DNA of 51,175 nucleotides, taken from an uncultured Bdellovibrionales bacterium. Lineage in GTDB: Bacteria > Bdellovibrionota > Bdellovibrionia > Bdellovibrionales > UBA1609. The position numbers were made by a program, and so were the translations under genes. Where the stretch lies: contig CALLAU010000033.1 in NCBI GenBank assembly GCA_938002015.1, forward strand, positions 1 to 51,175, given 5' to 3'. Positions 8,898 to 19,004 of this stretch are shown one piece after another (position 1 is the first letter of the stretch; every line of letters begins with the position of its first letter). Under the pieces are notes generated by a model. It was not told where the DNA came from, did not search any database, and saw nothing but the letters and a program-made list of their open reading frames with translations.

Positions 8898-10091
8898 ATG
8901 CAGAGTATTTACATAACATTACAAATTAAAAATCTAAAACTTTTGTGTGTTACTGCGTTTTTAATACTTGCTGTTTCATTATCTTGTAATTCTTTCGCAC
9001 AAACTAAACAAAACAACTTAAAAAATACGAGTCTCAACACGACATCAACAGTAGTTAAAACTAAAAAAGCAAAAGTGACTACAAGTTACTTTATGCGTGG
9101 AGCCAGCTTTAAAGAAGGACCTGATGAGGCTCAGTTTGTACAACTTCTTTTTAATCCATATGTTGAACTAGATTTAAGTTCTCAATTTAAACTTACTGCA
9201 GATGCAACCTTAAGCTTAAACTCATCAAGAGTTCAAACAAGGTTTACAGACCCTTCACTTAATACGATCAACGCTAATGAAATTCTTTTATCTTACCTGC
9301 CTAATAAAAACATAACTGTCTCAGCTGGAGCGATAAACCAAAAACATTTAAACTCACCTGCTCTTGTACAAAGTGGATTAGCTTTCCCAGGTTTAACAGG
9401 GTCTTATGCATTTAAATATAAAAATTTAGACTTAAAATTTAAAGCTCAATATACAATACCAAACTCGACAAGCTTAGACTCAGATAGAACAGGGAATGAA
9501 GAGCTGCCAACTTTTACAACTCAAGGCTTTGAAGCAACTTGGACTCCAAGATCATGGTTTAGTGCAACAGCGAATGTAAACTACTTTAATTACTCTCCCC
9601 TTCCTTCAATTGTAGCTTTTAATAGTGTAAGACTTGGAAACACAGGAAACCCAAACACTCAAGCTGAATCTTCTTTTGATTATGACTTTAGAGGTCTTTC
9701 TCAAGCTTATGATTTTAGCTTTGATATAAATAAAAAATATAAGCCCTCTCTTAGTATTAAGACTGTTGATAATTTTGATGCTCCAAGCAATAGAGAAAGA
9801 GCACAGTCAGTTACTTTAAGTACTGAAATCAACTTTAAAGACTACTCTATTACCCCGCTACTTACTTTCTTTTATGCTGAATCTGATGCTAGCCCTGCAA
9901 TATATGCAGATCCAAGCTTTGGTAGAAACAATAGAGAAGGCGAAGCTTTTGGTGTTCGTATAAACTTTAAAAAACTTGGGTTTGCTTTAAAGACTTCTTA
10001 TGTAAATTCTGATCTTATAAGAGAAAACAATCCTCAAAATGATATGGAGTTTTTAGAATTACAACTGGAGGTTGCCAATGTCAGCTTCTAG
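8898..10091 (+). CDS. Outer-membrane beta-barrel protein
   Basis: The 397-residue product has an N-terminal hydrophobic export signal (about residues 13-35, cleavage near SFA-QT). The rest is made of short alternating polar/hydrophobic strands rich in Tyr, Phe and Asn, as in KYKNLDLKFKAQY and WFSATANVNYFNYS. The protein ends in a strand with a terminal Phe (LELQLEVANVSF), the usual signature for outer-membrane insertion by BAM. No porin family is recognised. An AGGG lies 6 nt upstream of the ATG. Its end overlaps the start of the giant lipoprotein gene by 14 nt, so the two are translationally coupled and may form an outer-membrane complex. Confidence 0.75.
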   Translation: MQSIYITLQIKNLKLLCVTAFLILAVSLSCNSFAQTKQNNLKNTSLNTTSTVVKTKKAKVTTSYFMRGASFKEGPDEAQFVQLLFNPYVELDLSSQFKLTADATLSLNSSRVQTRFTDPSLNTINANEILLSYLPNKNITVSAGAINQKHLNSPALVQSGLAFPGLTGSYAFKYKNLDLKFKAQYTIPNSTSLDSDRTGNEELPTFTTQGFEATWTPRSWFSATANVNYFNYSPLPSIVAFNSVRLGNTGNPNTQAESSFDYDFRGLSQAYDFSFDINKKYKPSLSIKTVDNFDAPSNRERAQSVTLSTEINFKDYSITPLLTFFYAESDASPAIYADPSFGRNNREGEAFGVRINFKKLGFALKTSYVNSDLIRENNPQNDMEFLELQLEVANVSF

Positions 10092-13000
10092 TAGATTTAT
10101 AGTTCTTTTCTCTTTAATCCTTTCTTTAACTGGTTGTTTAAGATCTCATAGAACTCCTGATGCAAAAAAATCAGGAACAAACTTTAGAGTGAATGAAATT
10201 AGTGGACAAGCAATTGGTGAGTCAGAGAATGACACGTGGAAAGTCCCTACTATGAAGAAGTATGAGTTTACAGCTTGTCTCTGGGGGAGGTTTACAGATG
10301 CTAGACTTCCTAGCGGTCAAAAGTTTAAAGTTAAAGCCCCTAATGGAACAATCTTCACTGATAAAAATGATAGCGGGACTGATGATAGAGGCTGCTTTAC
10401 ATGGGTTGAGCCCATCAATTTTAATTTTGCAGGCGATTCTAGTTATATTGAATTAAACAGAACTCTTATTGGACCAGCGAACTACCCTGGTGAGCATGAA
10501 ATTTCTATTGGTGTGAATCCTTGGGCTGTTGAGAGAGGCGATTCTATTCAAGAAGTCGTTGATATGAGCCGGAATAAAATCTTAAGATCTAGCGATAAAA
10601 TGGTTTCTGAATCGAACTCTAGAAACGGCTTTACTGTTTTTCACAGTGAAGAGCAGTACAGAAATCTCATGATTCAAGAAAAACCAAACCTTGATATCCT
10701 AGCTGGAAGAAGAGTTAAAGACGGTCGAATGGTAACAATTAAGCTTGTTATGAACCCGTTCATGTCTCCATTAAATTTTAATGGCAACCCTACAAAACAT
10801 GAGTTTAAGAGTGGTAAATTTAGAGTCTATGCTCAGATAGTTGCAACTGGAGTTGGTGAGGTTGATAATGTAAAGTCTCAGCTTCTTACAACCAATCTTC
10901 TACCACAGACTCAAGGTGAAGATAATACTATTTCAATCAATGAAGATGGATCACTTATTTTTGAAATTGAAACCAAACTAGATACTTTTACTTCAAGTGG
11001 ACAAGTTGAACTTGCACTAAAAGTTGAGGCTGTAGATGCACCATTTTCACTCAAGCCTTATGAAGGCCTCCATAGGATTGGCGATGGAAATTTCTATAAT
11101 ATATTCGGGAATAAGGCTATAACTCAGACTTCAGGTCCATACTCAAAAAATAAATTTGATTATGCAGATCTACTAAAAAAATCTAACAATTATGATGAAC
11201 TTAGAGCTGCAGGCTTTGCACATAAAATACCCGCAGTAAGATTTTCTAGACTTGAACCAAGGTTTATCAGACTTTCTTCAGGAGAAACCGCTACACAAAG
11301 AACTCTGATTTATCAGACTTCAACTATTGTAACTGACTCTATTGATGGAAGCCCTGTCGCATTTCAACCTTTTAAAGTAAAAAGAGCTTCAGACGGCGTT
11401 ATTATTGACACTGAAGGTACTGATGAAAACGGTTATTTGGTATGGATTGATGAAATCACTCACCTTTTCTATGCACCAATTCAATACTTTTTTCCTCAAC
11501 CTGACATAATTCATGTTGAGACAGGTTACACAGAAACCAGAACACTTGCGATTAACCCTTGGGATGAAGGTTGGACTTTTGGTAAAGATACAAGAGGCTT
11601 AGAAGAAGATTTTAAACGTGCTGCTGCAAGAAAACAAAGAAGCCCCATGTTTATAATTGACGCCTTTAGGTACCAAACTATTAGGTTTAGATATGTCATC
11701 GATGAATTTTTAACTTTAAACGTTAAAAAAGCTGTTGTTATGACCTTCGATCCCTTAATTCAAAGATTTGGAATTCAAAAAGATAGGTATTTTGAACCAC
11801 TACGTGATGGTATCTATTTAATGAAGATTGCACTTGTTAAGTATTATATAGATCCTTTTAAAAATAAGACATACCTCACAAAAGCTGAAGATGGCACTTC
11901 CAACAGTCATGTTTTAGATGAAAATGGACAAAAAATTGTAACTAACTATGTATTAAAAGACAGTGGAGGAGAACAAATCAAGGACCAGTTCACCACTGTT
12001 GTTAAAAAACTTATCCGTGTACAAGGAGGAAGAATTACAACTCCTGTTGAGTTTTCTATGAAAGACCTTAGGATGATGAGTATACGTAACAACCTTATTG
12101 TTCAAATTGAGACCATTGATGAAAATAAGCTCATGAAAGATAACATCATTGACTCTAAAATTAGAACTTTGATGGAGGAGTATGAAAACTTTAACAGCGA
12201 AGGTATGACCGAAACTGAAAAAGATGAGTTTTTAGAACAAAAAAGACTAGAGCTTCTTGAGAATAAAGATACTCTTTTAGCCGAGATGGAAGAAGAGTTG
12301 AGGCTTATTAAGCAAGAAAGAGAAAAACTTGAAGAACCTTACTTTAAACTTGAACGTTTTCAACGTCTTGAAGAATTTCAAAACTACCTTGAAAGCGATG
12401 ATCTTTATGAATTTGAAAATTTTAAGAATACGATGAATCTTAAGAAGGAGGAATTCTCTGATAGAATTGAAAAAGCTCGAGCTGCAATGGAAGAGTCTCA
12501 AGCAGAGATGAACTCTTTTTGGACTGAGTGGAGTGAAGCTTATTTAACTTCATTAAAAGAAGGAGAAGTTACTGAAGGCTTATTTATTGACGGAGAAGAG
12601 GCAAGGAAAAAATCTGAAGAACAAGATCAAGCTGAGATGGATCAATATGAAGAGAGTAAGGGGCTAGGCCTTGCCGTAGTGCCTGAGGAAAATAGATTTG
12701 CGAGAGTCTCTTATTTTGATTACCTTGCTTCATTACAGCTTTTTAGTAAAGAGTCCAGCCTTGGTATTGGAGCCAGCGTAAGAGATTTTGAGCAACTAAG
12801 AATCAATAACTACACTGAAAACCCTGCAGCTCCATTCATTGATCTTGATTTATACAAGAATGATGCAGGTCTTGCACCAAGAGCATTCATAGGTCCCTGT
12901 ACTTTAGTAGAAAATGACAATATGTCTGATATGAGACCAACTGATACTCTTGATGAACGTGCAAGTGGCAGAATGGATAGTTCTGAAATTTTATATGAAC

Positions 13001-14760
13001 CAAGGTTTGTTATCGATAACTCAAGATTTGAAAACTCTGCTTACCACGATTCTTTGTCACCTTTTAAAAACAACCTAGATGATGAAGTTACACTTTTAGA
13101 TAAATATATTGGTGAGCATATTGAGAATGAAATGAGATACGAACGTCAAATGGACGCTATTGCTCAAATGGGTAACTTTACCAAAAGTTACAACCTTGAA
13201 TATGTATCATTAGAGCTTGATGGCAAACCAAGAAAGCTTCAAATTTTTGATGATGGTTGTACTTTTGAAGACGGAAAGGTTTGTCTTAAGGACAGAAATG
13301 AAGATCAAATGAGTAAAGAAAGCTTTAAAGATCATATGAACTCTAGTGATATGTGGTCCAATCTAAAAAGGTATTTTTACTTAAACCCTATGAAAAAACT
13401 TAAACGTGAAAATAAAAAGCTTTTAGAAGCTGATAATGCTTTTAAAAATATTTGGGAAGAGCTTTATGATTCAACATCTTCATTACTAAGTAATTTAAAG
13501 TTTTTGCCAGTCTACACAGAAGATCACGACTTAGAAGATGACTTTGATCCATCTCACTCTACTTACTATTATAGAGACGCAAAAGAATTCCTAGATACTA
13601 AATTAGATGGAAAATTTAGAGCATTTGAAACTTTTGATGCTGCAAAGTGGCTTAGTGGCGGTTTAAAGGAACTCAGGCTTGTAGATGCAATAAGACTTTG
13701 TAGTACAATAGCTAAACAAAACATCACAGCTTTAGAACAAGCTCCTGGAAACCTCATTGATCCTGAGGCTAAAACTTGGTTTAGAGGAACCACCCCTTAT
13801 CAGTACTTATTAGACTCTTGTCTTTCATCAGTGAAGTATCTTCCTGAATCTGATCAGGTACACATGACAGGGTTAACCTTTGATAGAAGGTATCGTGTTA
13901 TTAAACCCGGTGAGTACAGACATATTGCTGGTAAAAGTATGAATATAAATGTAGGCGCTGATATTGGAATCTCTAACTATGAAGATATAGGGTCAGCTGC
14001 CTCACTTGGTACAAATGGTGCCCTTTTAGGCTTAGCTGCCGGTCTAGTTGCAAACTCTAACCAGCAGCAAAAAGTTACTAAAGGCGGGCTGATCACTGCC
14101 GTAGGAAAAGCCCCTCACCCTTTAGCTAAACTTTTAAAAGGCGCTCTCTTAGTTGGCGGCGGTCTTTTTATAGCAGATAAAGCCACATCTGAAGCTCAAG
14201 GGCTTAATTTTAATTTTTCTACAAGTATTAGTGAAGCTGTCTTCCTTGTTGTTCAAAAAGCAGAAATGCTTTTTACAATTGAGCAACATGAAAAATGTTT
14301 AATTTCACAATTTACTTCTAAATTTATCTCCAATCTTGATTTGAAAAAACTCGGCGTGCGTGAAGGTGTTAAAAAGACTAACCCTGAACTCATCAAGAGA
14401 TTAAGCAGAGGCTTTGTAATCTGTGGCGGGAAGGTATTTAAAAAACCTGAAACAGTAATAGAGAATTTCTATTACGTTACTCAGCACTTTACAGCTGGAG
14501 ATATGCTAGATGAGGCAAACCTTTTAAATCACGTATGGCTATTAGCACTTAGAGGCACTCACGACTATAATAATTTCTTAAGAGTTTTAAAGGCAAATTA
14601 CAAAAACAGAGATGGTGATGTCGAAAAAAATACTGAGCAACTTTATGAATACCCTCTTCATCACCTTAATAAAGTATATGAGAAAGTTACACCTTCATTT
14701 CCTGGAATGTATTCAGTACCTATAAGTTGTAATTCACTAGTTGATAAAGGCTGTAAATAG
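10078..14760 (+). CDS. Giant outer-membrane lipoprotein with duplicated N-terminal domain and coiled coil
   Basis: I chose the ATG at 10078 because GGAGG ends 6 nt before it; a TTG two codons upstream is less likely. The 1560-residue product has a lipobox (LSLTGC, Cys20). Two stretches, about 33-150 and 385-500, look like copies of one beta-rich domain: each has FKVK, then GTDDRGCFTW or GTDENGYLVW, then INPW or VNPW. Residues about 695-815 are a charged helical, coiled-coil region rich in Glu and Lys. Near 1308-1370 there are two glycine-rich hydrophobic stretches (LLGLAAGLVA, GALLVGGGLFIA). The C-terminus contains several cysteines. No family was recognised. Coupling to the preceding beta-barrel gene suggests a shared envelope structure. 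Confidence 0.8.
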   Translation: MSASSRFIVLFSLILSLTGCLRSHRTPDAKKSGTNFRVNEISGQAIGESENDTWKVPTMKKYEFTACLWGRFTDARLPSGQKFKVKAPNGTIFTDKNDSGTDDRGCFTWVEPINFNFAGDSSYIELNRTLIGPANYPGEHEISIGVNPWAVERGDSIQEVVDMSRNKILRSSDKMVSESNSRNGFTVFHSEEQYRNLMIQEKPNLDILAGRRVKDGRMVTIKLVMNPFMSPLNFNGNPTKHEFKSGKFRVYAQIVATGVGEVDNVKSQLLTTNLLPQTQGEDNTISINEDGSLIFEIETKLDTFTSSGQVELALKVEAVDAPFSLKPYEGLHRIGDGNFYNIFGNKAITQTSGPYSKNKFDYADLLKKSNNYDELRAAGFAHKIPAVRFSRLEPRFIRLSSGETATQRTLIYQTSTIVTDSIDGSPVAFQPFKVKRASDGVIIDTEGTDENGYLVWIDEITHLFYAPIQYFFPQPDIIHVETGYTETRTLAINPWDEGWTFGKDTRGLEEDFKRAAARKQRSPMFIIDAFRYQTIRFRYVIDEFLTLNVKKAVVMTFDPLIQRFGIQKDRYFEPLRDGIYLMKIALVKYYIDPFKNKTYLTKAEDGTSNSHVLDENGQKIVTNYVLKDSGGEQIKDQFTTVVKKLIRVQGGRITTPVEFSMKDLRMMSIRNNLIVQIETIDENKLMKDNIIDSKIRTLMEEYENFNSEGMTETEKDEFLEQKRLELLENKDTLLAEMEEELRLIKQEREKLEEPYFKLERFQRLEEFQNYLESDDLYEFENFKNTMNLKKEEFSDRIEKARAAMEESQAEMNSFWTEWSEAYLTSLKEGEVTEGLFIDGEEARKKSEEQDQAEMDQYEESKGLGLAVVPEENRFARVSYFDYLASLQLFSKESSLGIGASVRDFEQLRINNYTENPAAPFIDLDLYKNDAGLAPRAFIGPCTLVENDNMSDMRPTDTLDERASGRMDSSEILYEPRFVIDNSRFENSAYHDSLSPFKNNLDDEVTLLDKYIGEHIENEMRYERQMDAIAQMGNFTKSYNLEYVSLELDGKPRKLQIFDDGCTFEDGKVCLKDRNEDQMSKESFKDHMNSSDMWSNLKRYFYLNPMKKLKRENKKLLEADNAFKNIWEELYDSTSSLLSNLKFLPVYTEDHDLEDDFDPSHSTYYYRDAKEFLDTKLDGKFRAFETFDAAKWLSGGLKELRLVDAIRLCSTIAKQNITALEQAPGNLIDPEAKTWFRGTTPYQYLLDSCLSSVKYLPESDQVHMTGLTFDRRYRVIKPGEYRHIAGKSMNINVGADIGISNYEDIGSAASLGTNGALLGLAAGLVANSNQQQKVTKGGLITAVGKAPHPLAKLLKGALLVGGGLFIADKATSEAQGLNFNFSTSISEAVFLVVQKAEMLFTIEQHEKCLISQFTSKFISNLDLKKLGVREGVKKTNPELIKRLSRGFVICGGKVFKKPETVIENFYYVTQHFTAGDMLDEANLLNHVWLLALRGTHDYNNFLRVLKANYKNRDGDVEKNTEQLYEYPLHHLNKVYEKVTPSFPGMYSVPISCNSLVDKGCK

Positions 14761-14790
14761 CAAAGCTTAAAAAACAAGGACCATCATTTT

Positions 14791-15285
14791 ATGGAAATAA
14801 GTTTTAGAGACCTTTCTCATGGTGATATGGGCTGGATTATAGGCATTCACGGTGAAGCCTACAACAATGAATTTGGTTGGTATAGTTTAAACCTAGAGAT
14901 TCTTACAGCAGAGATTGTTTTAGATTTTGCTAAAAACCATGATCCAAATTTTGAAAAAGTCTGGATAGCTTACTCTGGCGGCAAGCGCCTTGGCTGCATT
15001 TTTGTAGTAAGAGAAAGCGATGACATAGCTAAAATCAGACTTGTTTTTGTAAGTAGTGATGCGCGTGGCGAAGGGTTAGGGTCTAAACTTATTAATAGGG
15101 CTCTAGATTTTATTAAAAGTAAAAAAGAGTATAAAAAGGTAGTTCTCTGGACTCATTCAGACCTTGTGTCTGCTAGGAAAATATATCAAGCAAATGGGTT
15201 TAAGCTAATCTCAGAAAAAAAACACAGTGACTTTGGCCCTGAATTAACAGGGCAGATGTGGCAACTAGAGCTTAAAAGTAATTAA
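14791..15285 (+). CDS. GNAT-family N-acetyltransferase
   Basis: The 164-residue protein matches the GNAT size and layout. RLVFVSSDARGEGLGSKLI (about residues 90-108) holds the acetyl-CoA pyrophosphate-binding R-G-x-G-x-G/A loop, and ARKIYQANGFKLISE is the usual motif B end (YxxxGF). It is cytoplasmic, with no signal peptide. The acceptor substrate cannot be read from sequence. It lies 30 nt downstream of the giant lipoprotein gene with AAGGA upstream and probably belongs to the same transcript, though a functional link is not implied. Confidence 0.9.
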   Translation: MEISFRDLSHGDMGWIIGIHGEAYNNEFGWYSLNLEILTAEIVLDFAKNHDPNFEKVWIAYSGGKRLGCIFVVRESDDIAKIRLVFVSSDARGEGLGSKLINRALDFIKSKKEYKKVVLWTHSDLVSARKIYQANGFKLISEKKHSDFGPELTGQMWQLELKSN

Positions 15286-15441
15286 AAAAAAATTTTTAAA
15301 TCTTTAAAATAAACAAAAATTGCCTCTGGTTTTGAAAAGATTCTCCACTTAAATCCTTTAAATCAAATCTAAACACTCTTCGAGTTGGAAAGCTATTTGC
15401 TCTCTATAAATGGACATAATTTTTTAAAAGGAAAACCAAGA

Positions 15442-16029
15442 ATGAAAAAAATAACTTTATACTTTTTATTAACATTTTTTTCTTTTCAATCTCTGTCTAC
15501 CACAGTTTCTCAATCAGAGTTAGAAGCAAATTTAGGATTAGAAAAAGACTATCAAAGTCTATCAGTTGCAAAAGATTATGCTGCTTATGGAACCCAAGTT
15601 TTGTTAGGAGATTTAGAGGAAATGGTAGATAAATTAGACGCTGTTAAACACTCATTTTCAACACAGTCTTTTGATGATGCCATTGCACACGCGAATGATT
15701 TAATTAATCTTGCTAATCGATACGAAGAAAATAGAGCCAGGCTACAAAAAGAAGCAAATAATATTTTTAGAAGTTTATTTAATCGCATACAAAATGACCA
15801 ATCAGAGCCTTACGAAAACCTTAATGAAGTGACTGGCCAACGCATGTACCGTTTTAAAAGAAAAGTTGAAGATCAAATAAAAGCTATTAACTTTTATAAA
15901 AAAGTCGCTTCAGTAACAAGGATTCAACAAGGCTCATTTAATAATTTTGATTTAGGAGTTGAAGTATTTAAAGAGGAGGAAGTTCAATCTAGAATTAGAG
16001 TGCTTGAAGACATTTTATCTTCGCTTTAA
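15442..16029 (+). CDS. Small secreted protein, unknown family
   Basis: The ATG at 15442 is preceded by AAAAGGAAAA about 8 nt away and opens directly into a signal peptide (MKKITLYFLLTFFSFQSLST), so I prefer it to the in-frame TTG at 15385. The mature protein (about 175 residues) is mainly helical, with charged and glutamine-rich stretches such as NRYEENRARLQKEANN; a short coiled coil is likely. No cysteines and no recognised domain. Its stop overlaps the stop region of the opposing YgjP-like gene by 4 nt. Confidence 0.7.
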   Translation: MKKITLYFLLTFFSFQSLSTTVSQSELEANLGLEKDYQSLSVAKDYAAYGTQVLLGDLEEMVDKLDAVKHSFSTQSFDDAIAHANDLINLANRYEENRARLQKEANNIFRSLFNRIQNDQSEPYENLNEVTGQRMYRFKRKVEDQIKAINFYKKVASVTRIQQGSFNNFDLGVEVFKEEEVQSRIRVLEDILSSL

Positions 16030-16904
16030 GTTAATACTGGATTTGATACATAAAGCTCAGATTTCTTAGATAAAAAATCAACTTTATATCCTTGATGATT
16101 AAGCTTTTTCATAATTGCTTTTCGATTTGGTGTGTATTCTTCTACTAGACTCCAAAACTGTCTTGAGTGGTTTTGGTGTTTTAAGTGTGAGAGTTCATGA
16201 ACTATAACATAATCACTGATTTCTTTATCAAAAACTCCAATTTTCCAGTTCAAGCAAACTGTTCCCATTGAGGTGCAACTGCCCCACTGAGTTTTTGTAT
16301 CTTTAAACTTTAAATCTTTTGGGTATAACCCCATCATTTTAGACCAGTAATCCACTTGCTTACTCAGTTCATAGGAGAACTTTTCTTTAAAGGCTTTCTT
16401 AAAAGCTTTTGCCATTTTCTCTTCTTGAGTTTTTTGATTAAGCTTTTGCCAATCATATGGAACGAAAAAATCTATTTCATTATCTAAAAAAACCACTTGA
16501 GGTTTTTTGGTTGCCGTCATTTGAATATTAAGTGTCTTATCTTTTCCAAAAACAGGAAGCTTTTCTCCTGACCTCCATTTTTTTTGAGGAAAACGCGCCT
16601 TTACATCTTTTGACTTTTTAATTTGAACTTCTACCCAGTCCGTATGCCTTAAAACTTCACTAAAGATTTCATCTTCAGATAAGCTTTTAGGAGCAAGTAT
16701 CTTAAGTATTCCATTGTTTAAAACTCTAAAGCTTAAGCCTCTTTTATAAGCTTTTCTATCAATTTCATAATTCCAATGACTGGGCGGCCCCTGATTTTGA
16801 GGGTTTTTAAATGTGCTCCCTTTGTTAGCTTTCTTATTGTTTGCATTTTTAGGAATACCTAAAAATTCAAAAAGCTCTAATTGTACGCTCTCAAACAGAC
16901 CCAA
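16026..16904 (-). CDS. YgjP/DUF45-type zinc metallopeptidase-like protein
   Basis: The 292-residue protein carries the DUF45 signature: WGSC at 207-210, then VIVHELSHLKHQNHSRQFW at about 234-251, with HExxH at 236-240 and a third histidine at 246. The family is related to SprT and M48 peptidases, and its substrates are mostly unknown. A lysine- and asparagine-rich stretch at 17-40 precedes the domain. There is no signal peptide, so it should act in the cytoplasm. The start is a TTG preceded by AGGAAG, and a start further in is possible. Confidence 0.85.
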   Translation of the reverse strand: MGLFESVQLELFEFLGIPKNANNKKANKGSTFKNPQNQGPPSHWNYEIDRKAYKRGLSFRVLNNGILKILAPKSLSEDEIFSEVLRHTDWVEVQIKKSKDVKARFPQKKWRSGEKLPVFGKDKTLNIQMTATKKPQVVFLDNEIDFFVPYDWQKLNQKTQEEKMAKAFKKAFKEKFSYELSKQVDYWSKMMGLYPKDLKFKDTKTQWGSCTSMGTVCLNWKIGVFDKEISDYVIVHELSHLKHQNHSRQFWSLVEEYTPNRKAIMKKLNHQGYKVDFLSKKSELYVSNPVLT

Positions 16905-16979
16905 TTCTTCTTCCTAGCACTATTTTAATAACTTACTACAAACAAAATATTTAAACTACAAATTTAAAAACCAGAGTAC

Positions 16980-18569
16980 TTAAAATACAATCAATACTTC
17001 TTTCTCTAAAGCCGTCAACGATGCTTTAAGTTTATTCGCCCTTTTGATATCACTAGCCCAAACCTCGATTGGAAAAAAACTACCCGCAATACCCAAGTCT
17101 AAAACATCTGGCGTATCTTCAACTCTATACTCAAACACTTTAACAAAACCCGCAGGAGCTTGTAATAGATTAACGCCATGCCAAACACGCTTTAGCCGTC
17201 TCTTATTATTATTACTCCAAGAGGACAGTGCAATAAAATCAAACTCACTCAATGATTTCTCAAGTGAGGATAAATTAAGCTTGATTTTATTAGATACAAT
17301 ACCGTTAACAATCTCATACTTTAATACAACTTCATTTAAATTTCCTCCATCTTTATTTATTTGACTATTTGAAGTCGAATAAAACGTTCCGAGTGAGTCA
17401 ACTTTTTGCATGATCTGGTCATACTGTTTGTATTCTCTTTCATAAGATCTAATTTTTTGAGTCGAAGGCTTTGAGTTTATCCCCATTATAATCACTGGTA
17501 TAAATAGTAAAGACACCTGGTTTTTACTAATACTTATGAACACAAATATTGCGATAAACAAAATACCTATAACAAACCCTCCTACAGAACCTCCTGTTTT
17601 TAAAGCCGAAAGAACTGAGATTATGAAAAGTACAGATGAAAAAGATACAAGCCATGCTTCATCTCTTTGAATAAGATCCTTTATTGAACCTCTACATTTA
17701 TAAATTAAATATAAAGAGGTCGATATAAATAAAATAAAAAGTACAGAAAAATTTCCTAATAAAAAATTTAAATAGTCTTGACTAAAAGCTCTCACCTCTT
17801 GCTTTGATGGAATTATCCATACCCATTGTAAATAATTCTCTCCATAGATTAAGTATGGGACTAAGACTGAAAACAACATTAACGAACAAGTGACTAAAAA
17901 AGAGATAAAGTACTTTTTATTTCTTAAAACTCCTAACAAAGGTAAGAAAAATACAATTAATAAAAAGCTCTGTTTAAGTGCAAATGGAATAGCAAAAAGA
18001 AAACCTAAAGATATATAATAAGTTCTCGACTCTTTCTTAATAGAAAGACCGTAAAAACATAGCATTAACACACTTACAATTAATAAATCTTGCCGCAATA
18101 ACATTAACCAAGGGACTAAGCTATCTAAGCAGGTAATAAATAAAATAAAATAAACTGTTACAATAAGAGCTCTTAAAACACCCTGCTCTTTGTTAATCAA
18201 AGTAAAAAAGGAAGAGGTTAGTACAAATAATGCAGGGAGGTTTACGGCAAGCCTCATAGCTCTAATCGACTCAAGATTAAAAAACTCTAACACCTTATAC
18301 AATGGGTAAGACATCCAATACAAAAACGGAGTATATATAAAAAACGTATTCTCTAAACTTTTAGGTGGGTACGCATAGTTAAGTGAATTCAAGTTTTTAA
18401 TAACTAAGTAGTTATAACTTTCTTGCCACTTAAGAGGAGCATCTAAGAACAAAAGTGAGAAGAAATATTGGATTTCATTTGCTTTTAGAAAGATAAGTAC
18501 TGGTAAACTAAACAGAACAAGAGCCATAACCTTATTTTTTTTAAAGAAATTTCTCGTTTCCCTGTTCAT
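16980..18569 (-). CDS. Polytopic membrane protein, GT-C glycosyltransferase-like
   Basis: The 529-residue protein has about ten to twelve hydrophobic segments spread over the first 370 residues, followed by a soluble tail of about 150 residues. The first periplasmic loop (WQESYNYL at 48-55, then YAYPPKS and YTPFLYW) resembles that of GT-C enzymes of the ArnT/PMT type, which move sugars from polyprenyl phosphates onto lipids or proteins. The acidic residue in that loop (Glu50) could be the catalytic one. The match is by layout only, so the substrate is not assigned. It is a single gene between convergent and divergent neighbours. Confidence 0.6.
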   Translation of the reverse strand: MNRETRNFFKKNKVMALVLFSLPVLIFLKANEIQYFFSLLFLDAPLKWQESYNYLVIKNLNSLNYAYPPKSLENTFFIYTPFLYWMSYPLYKVLEFFNLESIRAMRLAVNLPALFVLTSSFFTLINKEQGVLRALIVTVYFILFITCLDSLVPWLMLLRQDLLIVSVLMLCFYGLSIKKESRTYYISLGFLFAIPFALKQSFLLIVFFLPLLGVLRNKKYFISFLVTCSLMLFSVLVPYLIYGENYLQWVWIIPSKQEVRAFSQDYLNFLLGNFSVLFILFISTSLYLIYKCRGSIKDLIQRDEAWLVSFSSVLFIISVLSALKTGGSVGGFVIGILFIAIFVFISISKNQVSLLFIPVIIMGINSKPSTQKIRSYEREYKQYDQIMQKVDSLGTFYSTSNSQINKDGGNLNEVVLKYEIVNGIVSNKIKLNLSSLEKSLSEFDFIALSSWSNNNKRRLKRVWHGVNLLQAPAGFVKVFEYRVEDTPDVLDLGIAGSFFPIEVWASDIKRANKLKASLTALEKEVLIVF

Positions 18570-18807
18570 TAAAGAAGTGTATATTGGCTTACACAGACAA
18601 GCAAAGAGCTACTTATTTTACTTATTAAGCAAACCCTTAGAGGTATAATATGCACAAATTGAGTCCTTATATCGTTAACTAAAACTTTTATAATAAACTT
18701 TATTTAGAGGAACTGCTAAAAAATGAGTAATTCCAAATGCTTAGAGACTTTACTCTTTTAAGCAGAGAGAGGCACTCTAACTTAAATGTGAGACAGTTAG
18801 TCAGGCC

Positions 18808-18836
18808 TTGTTAGTCTTTAAAGGCTGTTCTAGATT
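18808..18836 (+). promoter_or_regulatory. Candidate promoter of the 4.5S RNA gene
   Basis: TTGTTA at 18808-18813 and TAGATT at 18831-18836 are spaced 17 nt, a standard sigma-70 arrangement. Seven nt downstream falls near 18843, where the 5' arm of the SRP RNA begins. The fit between promoter and RNA end supports the call. The upstream stretch 18570-18807 holds nothing else I recognise apart from a 12-codon frame at 18723-18761 that is probably chance. Confidence 0.55.
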
Positions 18837-18842
18837 AACTCT

Positions 18843-18946
18843 CACCAGGTCCCATACAACGGGTCTCTTTGCTAATCCCGTCAGGTCCGAAAGGAAGCAG
18901 CGGTCCCATTGAGTCTGTGTGATATGGGCTCCCTGGTACTTTTTTT
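18843..18946 (+). ncRNA. ffs: 4.5S RNA (bacterial small signal recognition particle RNA)
   Basis: The conserved SRP loop is present: GTCAGGTCCGAAAGGAAGCA at 18880-18899, where the GGAA tetraloop-type apex and the asymmetric AGCAGC side form the Ffh-binding site. The outer helix pairs CCAGGTCCCATA (18845 on) with TATGGGCTCCCTGG (to 18936). A run of seven T at 18940-18946 right after the closing helix serves as terminator. With Ffh it targets membrane and exported proteins to the translocon. It lies just upstream of dnaX-ybaB-recR, a common arrangement in bacteria. Confidence 0.95.
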
Positions 18947-19004
18947 AAGCTAAAAATAAGTGCTTAGGAAAAATGAGATCAATATTTTTTAAGGGGAATT
19001 TAGA

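Noticed and set aside
18723..18761. Twelve-codon frame upstream of the 4.5S RNA resembling a leader peptide.
   Set aside because: No attenuator-like hairpins follow it before the SRP RNA promoter, and its codon content shows no run of a single amino acid.
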